A stretch of DNA of 6,035 nt. Origin: Pseudomonadota bacterium (GTDB lineage: Bacteria > Pseudomonadota > Alphaproteobacteria > Rhizobiales > Xanthobacteraceae). The position numbers and the translations under genes were made by a program. Where the stretch lies: contig JAEZEY010000145.1 in assembly GCA_023432845.1 (NCBI GenBank), positions 1 through 6,035 on the forward strand. The letters run 5' to 3'. Positions 1 to 4,135 of this stretch are shown piece by piece; the first letter of the stretch is position 1; every line of letters starts with the position of its first letter. The notes under the pieces are model-generated. The model saw only the letters and a program-made list of their open reading frames with translations. It did no database searches and had not been told where the DNA came from.

Positions 1-360
1 CGGACGATGCCGATCGGAAGCCATCTGTCGATGACGCTGCAGAGCCGCACGTCGATGACGGAAACCTTCGGGCGCGGCATCACGACGTTCGACATTCCGA
101 TGATGGCGTTGCCATCGCCGGATGGCACGACGACATCGCGCGTCTGGGGCCAGGACAATTCCGCGCGGTTCAATATCCTCGCGACCGGCACCACGCTCGG
201 CGCCGCACTGTCGTCGAACAGCACCGATCCGGTGACACACAACACGCTCAGCGCCGAGCAGAAGCTTTACGGGCAGTTAAGCGTATCGACGTCGATCCAC
301 GATGTCGGCAAAGAGGGCGAGAACCGCTCTGTCAGCGCCCGTGCGCGATTTAGCTGGTAA
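1..360 (+). CDS. 3' end of a probable beta-rich outer-membrane/envelope protein (partial)
   Basis: The reading frame is open from the first base of the window and ends at TAA 358-360, so about 119 C-terminal residues are seen and the start lies upstream; the ATG at 7 need not be a start. The sequence is rich in Ser, Thr, Gly and Asn and low in Lys and Cys, with alternating polar and hydrophobic residues. It ends in a strand-like segment (SVSARARFSW) closing on a terminal aromatic residue. That ending is the usual signature of an outer-membrane beta-barrel recognised by the BAM machinery. Similar endings occur in uncharacterised rhizobial envelope proteins. Function cannot be assigned from this fragment; it could also be a secreted beta-sandwich. 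The next gene starts 135 bases downstream on the same strand, with no obvious terminator between. I am confident that it is coding and only moderately confident of the envelope location. Confidence 0.6.
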   Translation, partial: RTMPIGSHLSMTLQSRTSMTETFGRGITTFDIPMMALPSPDGTTTSRVWGQDNSARFNILATGTTLGAALSSNSTDPVTHNTLSAEQKLYGQLSVSTSIHDVGKEGENRSVSARARFSW

Positions 361-495
361 CAAGCACGGCTCAGCCGCGCGAAGTTCCCTCCGCCCTATT
401 CCCGCCCGTTAGCGGCCCCAACCCCGCCCGGTTCACATGTCGCAATCTGGCCTCTCTGAGGCTCATGCGCGGTTGCGCCTGTAAAGGAGTTGGTC

Positions 496-957
496 ATGAC
501 CACGACGAAACCCGAACGTTTCGGCACCGACAAGTCCGCGGACAAACCGGGGCCCGAACGCTTCGCACCGCCGCGCGCGCCTGAACGGCTCGGCGAAATC
601 GATCAAGCAGCAGCGAATGCCTTCGAAGGCGAGATCCGCGAGTTCGTCCGCCGCGACGTGGCGCGCCGCCCGCGCGGCGAGCCCGAACCCGGCGGCGACG
701 TCGTCGCCGACAACCTCGGCACGCTGATCCGGCGGGTCTCCAGCCAGTCGATGGACGAGATCGACCGCGTCATTCTGGAGCTGCAGGGCGTCCGCGACAT
801 GCTGCGGCAGGAAGGCGACCGCGTCACCCGGGAGGTGGCCGGGTACGCCAGCCTCAACCACGCTGCTATGACCGCGATGCAGGTGATCGGCGACAGTCTT
901 AAGCAATGGCGGGGCGACCCGACCCGGCCGCCGCAGGGCCATCGCACGGCAAGCTGA
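496..957 (+). CDS. Hypothetical helical protein, 153 aa
   Basis: I do not recognise a named family. The start is taken as ATG 496 because AAAGGAG (483-489) lies six bases before it; an in-frame TTG at 490 sits directly on that ribosome binding site and is unlikely. The N-terminal 35 residues are Pro- and charge-rich and carry three PER(F/L) units (residues 6-9, 20-23, 29-32), so they are probably disordered. Residues about 72-138 look like two or three amphipathic helices with heptad-like spacing (LGTLIRRV, MDEIDRVILELQGVRDML, then an Ala/Met-rich helix ending SLKQW), which suggests a coiled coil or helical bundle. No signal peptide, membrane span or catalytic motif is visible, so a cytoplasmic location is likely. 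The tail (140-153) is again Pro/Gly-rich. The long minus-strand frame across it is a GC-rich shadow. That it is a gene is well supported; its role is unknown. Confidence 0.75.
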   Translation: MTTTKPERFGTDKSADKPGPERFAPPRAPERLGEIDQAAANAFEGEIREFVRRDVARRPRGEPEPGGDVVADNLGTLIRRVSSQSMDEIDRVILELQGVRDMLRQEGDRVTREVAGYASLNHAAMTAMQVIGDSLKQWRGDPTRPPQGHRTAS

Positions 958-1144
958 GTCGCCGACGGGACCCCCACTGCTACGTGTGGACTGGGAGGAC
1001 ACCTCTCAGGATTGTGGATTTTCACGCTCACACACATCCCGCAACCTCCGCCGTCGACGCTCTCGGCGCTAATGTTCAGACGTCCGTACTGACTGATTCG
1101 TCGTCAGCGGCTGTACAGTGATGGAATTCGCCGGCGACAGGTCC

Positions 1145-1225
1145 TGCCGCGCCAATGCGGAGGAAGAGGTCCGTTCGGACACTCCTCCCAACAACTTGAA
1201 CCCCGCAGTGGCGGGGTTCTTTTTT
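1145..1225 (+). ncRNA. Candidate trans-acting small RNA with CTCCTCCC (anti-Shine-Dalgarno) segment
   Basis: A 311-base stretch without a protein gene (958-1268) ends in a strong intrinsic terminator. Just before it are a short hairpin CCGC/GCGG (1147-1160), a hairpin GTCC-GTTC-GGAC (1169-1180), and the segment ACTCCTCCCA (1181-1190). The layout (hairpin, pyrimidine-rich CUCCUCCC segment, terminator hairpin with U tail) resembles alphaproteobacterial small RNAs such as the suhB/mmgR (alpha-r8) type and the CUCCUCCC RNAs of Rhodobacter; that similarity is from memory. GGAGGA (1159-1164) can pair with TCCTCC (1183-1188), so the anti-Shine-Dalgarno segment could be masked in a longer stem. The 5' end is not visible. 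A weak promoter-like pair, CTGACT (1089-1094) and TGTACA (1112-1117) 17 bases apart, would start transcription near 1124. Alternatively this is only the 3' untranslated end of the 496-957 transcript, or a small RNA processed from it. Confidence 0.5.
1198..1225 (+). terminator. Strong rho-independent terminator
   Basis: GAACCCCGC (1198-1206) and GCGGGGTTC (1211-1219) form a perfect nine-base-pair stem with a four-base AGTG loop, followed directly by six T residues (1220-1225). It has a U tail only in the plus direction. It ends either the candidate small RNA or the transcript of the 496-957 gene, and lies 43 bases from the stop of the converging 56-aa gene. Confidence 0.92.
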
Positions 1226-1268
1226 GCCGATTGAACTGATCGGGGAGTACGCGAACGCCGGCGCGGGC

Positions 1269-1439
1269 CTAGCGGGCCTCGCTCACGGTCACGGCGGAGC
1301 CGAAGACCTTGGCGTCATCGTCGAGTTGAGCGCGCCCGGAGAGGTGGCCGGCCACCACGACGGCACCCATCATCATCACGAAAAGGGTCGCGGCAACGAA
1401 CATCAGACCGATTTTTCCAAGAGCATTACGATCGGCCAC
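1269..1439 (-). CDS. Small single-span membrane protein, 56 aa
   Basis: This minus-strand frame starts at GTG 1439-1437 and stops at TAG 1271-1269. CTGGAG lies eight bases before the GTG, and an in-frame TGA 33 bases upstream with no other start between makes this the only reasonable full-length start. The protein begins with a short polar N-terminus (MADRNALGK), followed by a clear 22-residue hydrophobic helix (residues 10-31, Met-rich, with VMMMGAVVVAG at its end). An acidic-to-neutral tail follows (HLSGRAQLDDDAKVFGSAVTVSEAR). The two N-terminal basic residues and the acidic tail fit an N-in single-span inner-membrane protein. Codon usage (third-position GC in GCC, GTC, GTG, CTC, GGC) is that of the neighbours. 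An FNR/FixK-like box and an EcfG-like element lie about 80-115 bases upstream on its coding strand. No function is recognised. The plus-strand frame over it (1224-1490) is a His/Gly-rich shadow. Confidence 0.7.
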   Translation of the reverse strand: MADRNALGKIGLMFVAATLFVMMMGAVVVAGHLSGRAQLDDDAKVFGSAVTVSEAR

Positions 1440-1517
1440 GGCCGCGTCTCCAGATCCTGTTTCGAGTTGTCAGAACGCCCAGCGCGCTAATCGCGGGGGC
1501 CGTCTTATCGGGTAATA

Positions 1518-1542
1518 AACACGGCTAAAGCATGGCCGTTCC
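1518..1542 (-). promoter_or_regulatory. EcfG-like promoter element upstream of the 56-aa gene
   Basis: On the minus strand GGAAC (1542-1538) is followed after 16 bases by TGTT (1521-1518). The alphaproteobacterial general-stress sigma factor EcfG reads GGAAC-N16/17-CGTT, so the -35 part is perfect and the -10 part has one change. Transcription would start near 1511 and leave an untranslated leader of about 70 bases before the GTG at 1439. TATTAC (1517-1512) on the same strand offers an alternative housekeeping -10 that would suit activation from the adjacent FixK-like box. Confidence 0.4.
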
Positions 1543-1556
1543 TTGATGCAGATCAC
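1543..1556 (-). promoter_or_regulatory. FixK/FNR-type binding site
   Basis: TTGAT-GCAG-ATCAC matches the FNR/FixK/FnrN consensus TTGAT-N4-ATCAA at nine of ten positions. Its centre (1549.5) is about 42-45 bases from a plausible minus-strand start near 1505-1508, which is the class II activator position, with TATTAC (1517-1512) as a candidate -10. The only gene in range and correctly oriented is the 56-aa membrane protein. The site also overlaps a perfect 19-base inverted repeat, TGCAGAT-CACAT-ATCTGCA (1547-1565). It is a sequence match in an intergenic region; no binding data are available. Confidence 0.5.
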
Positions 1557-1601
1557 ATATCTGCAGGGAAAAGCCAAAAATCCGGGTGGGAGGTTAACGA
1601 G

Positions 1602-1871
1602 CTAGTTGGCGGCAGCTTTGCCGGCTCTCACAGACTTGCGCGGCAGGGGGTAGTTGGTGCTGTCGTATAGCTGTCGGATGCCATTGCCGTCAAAACGCTT
1701 TTCCTCGACCTCGAGATAGGCCCCGAGCAGCAATTCGGGGGGCAATTCCTCGATGGCAAAGCGGATGGCTTCGGCGGCGGTTGGAAAGCGTTTGTAGCCG
1801 ATCGGCCGGCGCGACTTGCGGCTCCGACTCGGAAATAGCTCGGACGGCGCCCGGTAGTTAATCATCGACAT
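1602..1871 (-). CDS. Conserved-looking small hypothetical protein, 89 aa
   Basis: The ATG at 1871 is chosen because AGGGAG (1886-1881) lies nine bases upstream. A second ATG two codons in (1865) is also possible, while the in-frame extension to 2009 runs into the terminator of the next gene and is rejected. The protein has a basic N-terminal stretch (residues 15-28, Ser/Arg/Lys-rich). A compact alpha/beta core follows: a helix TAAEAIRFAIEELPPELLLG (31-50), a strand AYLEVEEKRFDG (51-62), and a helix IRQLYDSTNYPL (65-76), then a Lys/Arg/Ala tail. No membrane span, signal peptide or catalytic motif is seen. I believe similar short proteins are common in Bradyrhizobium and Rhodopseudomonas, but their role is unknown. 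It stands alone: it lies 105 bases after the DUF1236 terminator region, and no clear terminator follows it before the promoter region of the 56-aa gene. Confidence 0.72.
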   Translation of the reverse strand: MSMINYRAPSELFPSRSRKSRRPIGYKRFPTAAEAIRFAIEELPPELLLGAYLEVEEKRFDGNGIRQLYDSTNYPLPRKSVRAGKAAAN

Positions 1872-1975
1872 CGCCAGCAACTCCCTGCTTGGTACTATGA
1901 CCCCGCTTGGCGGCGAAATCCAGAGTCTGCGATGACACGGCTTCACTCCCCGCGCCGCTTTTGTGATCGCCGCAC

Positions 1976-2010
1976 AAAAAAATGGGCCGCCCGGCGGCGG
2001 ACGGCCCATT
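1976..2010 (-). terminator. Rho-independent terminator of the DUF1236 gene
   Basis: On the minus strand AATGGGCCG (2010-2002) and CGGCCCATT (1989-1981) form a nine-base-pair stem around a GC-rich 12-base loop, followed by a T run covering 1982-1976. It begins 38 bases after the stop of the DUF1236 gene. A second short inverted repeat, TTTTGTG/CACAAAA (1959-1979), overlaps its T tract; its meaning is unclear. Confidence 0.88.
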
Positions 2011-2047
2011 GGAAATAGGTCCGATGTCCGGATTGACGGCGCCGAAA

Positions 2048-2446
2048 TCAGTCCACCACTTCCGCCACGACCTGGCTCGTGGCCGGATCGACCAGCAGCA
2101 CGCGGTTGTTCACGACCATGTACTTGTAGGACTGGATCGCGGGGACTTCGACCGCGACCTCCTGCGGCACGGCATACAGGGTCGTGTCTTGCGAAATGCG
2201 CGTACCGACGCGGTACTCGGTCGTTGCCTGCACCGGCGCCGCCCTCTCGCGAACGATGGTGCGATAGATGGTCTGCCGCTGGACCGGCGTCAGTTCCAGG
2301 CGCTCGGTGGTCGAGACGACCGCGCCGCTCGTGGCCGGCTGCGTGGTGATGACGGTGGTCTGCGCCGAGGCCACAGCGGCACCCGTCAGCAGAACGACGG
2401 CGGCACCGGCCATGTGGCCGCCGCGCAGCAAGGTAATGCGCTTCAT
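2048..2446 (-). CDS. Secreted DUF1236-domain protein, 132 aa
   Basis: The N-terminus is a typical Sec signal peptide: a basic start (MKRITLLRGG), an Ala/Val/Leu core and a VASA cleavage site after residue 28, so the mature protein is periplasmic. After a Thr/Val-rich linker comes a short helix (LTPVQRQTIYRTIVRER, 52-68). The C-terminal DUF1236 module follows (about 78-131), with its usual features YRVGTRI, LYAVP, EVPAIQSYKYMVVNNRVLLVDP and a hydrophobic-acidic end. DUF1236 proteins are widespread in Rhizobiales, often in several copies, and have no settled biochemical role. The start is supported by GAGGAG (2461-2456) nine bases before the ATG. An EcfG-type promoter lies just upstream and a strong terminator just downstream, so this is probably a single-gene stress-response unit. 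The family assignment is from recalled motifs. The long plus-strand frame at 1982-2560 is a shadow. Confidence 0.88.
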   Translation of the reverse strand: MKRITLLRGGHMAGAAVVLLTGAAVASAQTTVITTQPATSGAVVSTTERLELTPVQRQTIYRTIVRERAAPVQATTEYRVGTRISQDTTLYAVPQEVAVEVPAIQSYKYMVVNNRVLLVDPATSQVVAEVVD

Positions 2447-2474
2447 TGGGGTCTACTCCTCGTTAAGCCGAAAG

Positions 2475-2499
2475 AACGCCGCATCCCGCAAAGCGTTCC
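2475..2499 (-). promoter_or_regulatory. EcfG-type general stress promoter of the DUF1236 gene
   Basis: On the minus strand GGAAC (2499-2495) and CGTT (2478-2475) are separated by exactly 16 bases, a perfect match to the alphaproteobacterial EcfG consensus GGAAC-N16/17-CGTT. Transcription would begin near 2468, giving a leader of about 22 bases that contains the GAGGAG ribosome binding site. The element is nearly symmetric: the plus strand reads AGAAC-N16-CGTT (2473-2497), one base off the consensus, facing the gene at 2620-3096. Confidence 0.65.
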
Positions 2500-2619
2500 G
2501 CTCCAACGAGCGCGCCCCATCACAAAACTTCGCCGAATAATTCATGCAGCCAAAAATTAAAGGCGGTAAAGGCTGAATCAAATGAATCGGTTAGCTGATG
2601 CGCCCACGCGCGGCGCGCG

Positions 2620-3096
2620 ATGCGCGCGCAGATTCGGATGCGAATGAACGGCACCTGCATTACCAGTAACGCACCATCGATTCGCGGGGCCGCTCCACCG
2701 ATGATCGTCGCTCTAATAGGCTTGTCGCTTGTGCTCGGTTCACCCGCCACGCCCATCTCGCTGGATGGCGGCACCGAACTCGCCTTCGCTCCGGCGCCGA
2801 TCCCCGACATATCGACGCGCCAAAAGGAAACAGCCATGCTGCCGCTGGTGCAGCGTGCCACCGCTTGCATCGCGCGCAAGGTGTCGTCCGACCCACGCTA
2901 TGACGGCGATGTGCGCCCGGCGGCGATCAACGACCTGATCATCGACTCCATCCCGGCCTGCGCCAAGCCGCTGCGCGCGATGATCGACACCCACGACAGG
3001 CTGTACGGCATGGGCTCGGGGGAAGCCTTCCTGCTCGGTCCCTATCTCGATGTGTTGCCGTCAGCGATCGTGAAGCAGGTCAAGGTCAGGAAATAG
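2620..3096 (+). CDS. Secreted or membrane-anchored hypothetical protein with Cys pair
   Basis: The frame is 158 codons from ATG 2620, but the start is uncertain. ATGs at 2638, 2644 and 2701 are also in frame and none has a clear ribosome binding site; 2620 sits inside a GCGC-rich hairpin, which weakens it. Residues 28-40 (counted from 2620; MIVALIGLSLVLG) form a hydrophobic segment preceded by Arg-containing sequence, so the protein has a signal peptide or membrane anchor. An Ala/Pro linker follows. The C-terminal part (about 70-158) is helical with two cysteines (83 and 114) that could form a disulfide in the periplasm. It has a conserved-looking block, DTHDRLYGMGSGEAFLLGPYLDVLP (122-147; key residues D125, G130, E135, G140, P141, D144). 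No family is recognised. It is transcribed divergently from the DUF1236 gene and ends 14 bases before a palindromic repeat. Confidence 0.65.
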   Translation: MRAQIRMRMNGTCITSNAPSIRGAAPPMIVALIGLSLVLGSPATPISLDGGTELAFAPAPIPDISTRQKETAMLPLVQRATACIARKVSSDPRYDGDVRPAAINDLIIDSIPACAKPLRAMIDTHDRLYGMGSGEAFLLGPYLDVLPSAIVKQVKVRK

Positions 3097-3109
3097 GGCC
3101 TTTTAGATT

Positions 3110-3158
3110 GAGCATGGTCAAGTCCGAGAACCGGGTCCCCACTTTTCGGGTCATGCTC
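3110..3158. repeat. Rhizobiales-type intergenic palindromic repeat overlapping a gene end
   Basis: The element begins GAGCATG (3110-3116) and ends CATGCTC (3152-3158), a perfect seven-base-pair outer stem. Inside, CCGA-G-AA (3124-3130) can pair imperfectly with TT-T-TCGG (3143-3149), giving a long imperfect hairpin around an ACCGGGTCCCC core. Elements of this form (GAGCATG, then CCGAAAAGTGG, an ACCGG core, ending CATGCTC) are abundant in Bradyrhizobium and Rhodopseudomonas genomes; that is recalled, not searched. It lies between converging genes, where it could act as a bidirectional transcript end, and supplies the last bases and stop codon of the maoC gene. Confidence 0.7.
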
Positions 3159-3624
3159 TTCGCTCGGCAAAGGTCGTGCTGTAGAACGAAATTACCGCCA
3201 CGCCATCTTGATTGACGCCGGTGGTCAGGATCGTCATCAACCCGAAACCGGGCCGGCTGTTCGAGACGCGCAACGCGGTCACTTCCGACCTGTAGGTGAT
3301 GGTGTCGCCGACATAAACCGGCTTGAGCCACTTCAGATCTCGCAATCCGAGCGCGGGGCCGCGCTTCGGGATCGTTTCGCCGCGCGTCGTCATCGCGTCC
3401 AACATCTCGCGCTGCTGGTCGATCATCAACCGCATCCATGCCGCCGCCGTGTGCCAGCCCGAAGCGCACAGCGCCCCGAAATGCGACTTCGCCGCCGCCT
3501 CTTCGTCCATATGGAAAAGCTGCGGGTCATAGCGGCGGGCGAAGGACTTGATTTCCTCCGCATTGAAGGTGTGGCTGCCGGTCATCAGCAGATCGCCGAC
3601 GCGCAGATCGTCGAAGTACTTCAT
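3151..3624 (-). CDS. MaoC-type hotdog dehydratase/hydratase, second of a tandem pair
   Basis: This 157-residue single-hotdog protein has the MaoC/(R)-specific enoyl hydratase layout. An N-terminal strand-turn (FDDLRVGD) and helix (NAEEIKSFARRYD) are followed by the active-site segment YDPQLFHMD with Asp33 and His38 in the D-x4-H arrangement. The central hotdog helix begins CASGWHTAAAWMRLM (53-67), and strands including LKWLKPVYVGDTI and VSNSRPGFGLMTI complete the fold. The family hydrates trans-2-enoyl-CoA or dehydrates 3-hydroxyacyl-CoA in the cytoplasm; the substrate here is unknown, and a thioester-binding role without hydration is possible. The ATG overlaps the TGA of the preceding maoC gene in an ATGA (3621-3624), which implies translational coupling. 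The final Arg-Ala codons and the TGA lie within or beside the palindromic repeat, so the C-terminus may have been altered by it. Confidence 0.88.
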   Translation of the reverse strand: MKYFDDLRVGDLLMTGSHTFNAEEIKSFARRYDPQLFHMDEEAAAKSHFGALCASGWHTAAAWMRLMIDQQREMLDAMTTRGETIPKRGPALGLRDLKWLKPVYVGDTITYRSEVTALRVSNSRPGFGLMTILTTGVNQDGVAVISFYSTTFAERRA

Positions 3625-4085
3625 GCCGCGGCCCCGGCGTTGCGGCGGCCCAGCATCAGACTCGAGATCATGGTGGTTACCACCTCATCGGCATCATCGA
3701 TCATCTCGAAGGTCATTCTGACCAGGCCCATGTCGGGCCGGCTCTTCGAGACGCGCGTTTCCATGACCGTGGCGCGGACGCGGAGATTGACGCCGGGGCG
3801 CAACGGCTTGAGCCAGCGCACTTCCTCGACACCGGGGCTGCCCATCGACGTCGAATTGAGGACGAAGCCGTCGGCGATCATGCGCATCAGCAGCGCGCAG
3901 GCATGCCAGCCGGAACCGCCGAGCCCGCCAAGTAGCGAGGCAGCACCAGCCGCTTCGTCGAGGTGCATCGGCTGCGGATCGAATTCGGCGGCGAAAGCGA
4001 CGATCTCTTCCCGCGTCACATGGCGCGGCCCATAAATCGCAACGTCGCCGGCGTTGAAATCTTCGAAGTGAAGCTTTTCAGTCAT
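3621..4085 (-). CDS. MaoC-type hotdog dehydratase/hydratase, first of a tandem pair
   Basis: A 154-residue protein of the same family as its downstream neighbour and clearly its paralogue. The shared landmarks are an acidic N-terminus with FNAGDV, a helix TREEIVAFAAEFD, the segment FDPQPMHLDEAA carrying Asp36 and His41, the SGWHACALLMRM helix start (58-69), the strand VRWLKPLRPGV and the strand VSKSRPDMGLVRMTF. Both catalytic-type residues are kept in both copies, so neither is obviously a dead subunit. They may form a heteromer or act on different acyl-CoA substrates. The start at 4085 is preceded by GAGG about ten bases upstream. It begins about 50 bases after the ychF stop on the same strand with no visible terminator, so it is probably cotranscribed with pth and ychF. 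The plus-strand frame over this pair (3208-4035) is a shadow. Confidence 0.88.
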   Translation of the reverse strand: MTEKLHFEDFNAGDVAIYGPRHVTREEIVAFAAEFDPQPMHLDEAAGAASLLGGLGGSGWHACALLMRMIADGFVLNSTSMGSPGVEEVRWLKPLRPGVNLRVRATVMETRVSKSRPDMGLVRMTFEMIDDADEVVTTMISSLMLGRRNAGAAA

Positions 4086-4135
4086 GACACCATTACCTCG
4101 TCATGGCCGGAGAAACTCAGGTTCACGCGTACGGC

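Noticed and set aside
450..480. Small hairpins GCCTC/GAGGC and GCGC/GCGC before the 153-aa gene
   Set aside because: Stems are short (four to five base pairs) and such matches are frequent in GC-rich DNA; no riboswitch or attenuator pattern is seen.
463..1002. 179-aa minus-strand frame over the 496-957 gene
   Set aside because: It is antisense to a frame with a good ribosome binding site, and its Arg/Ala/Val/Asp-rich composition is typical of a GC-rich shadow frame.
1014..1121. Short plus-strand frame reading IVDFHAHTHPA, like the metal-binding start of amidohydrolases
   Set aside because: It ends after about 35 residues with no further amidohydrolase similarity, has no well-spaced ribosome binding site, and overlaps the likely promoter region of the small RNA. 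A pseudogene remnant is possible, but chance is more likely.
1959..1979. TTTTGTG/CACAAAA inverted repeat
   Set aside because: It overlaps the T tract of an already sufficient terminator, and short A/T-rich arms arise easily there; not called as a separate operator.
1872..2009. N-terminal extension of the 89-aa protein to ATG 2009
   Set aside because: It would begin inside the terminator hairpin of the DUF1236 gene, has no ribosome binding site, and reads as low-complexity Pro/Gly/Arg; the start at 1871 has AGGGAG nine bases upstream.
1982..2560. 192-aa plus-strand frame over the DUF1236 gene
   Set aside because: The minus strand has a signal peptide, a recognisable domain, a promoter, a ribosome binding site and a terminator; the plus frame starts inside that terminator.
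3208..4035. 275-aa plus-strand frame over the two maoC genes
   Set aside because: It is antisense to two intact hotdog proteins with catalytic motifs; it has Arg/Pro-rich composition and no domain.
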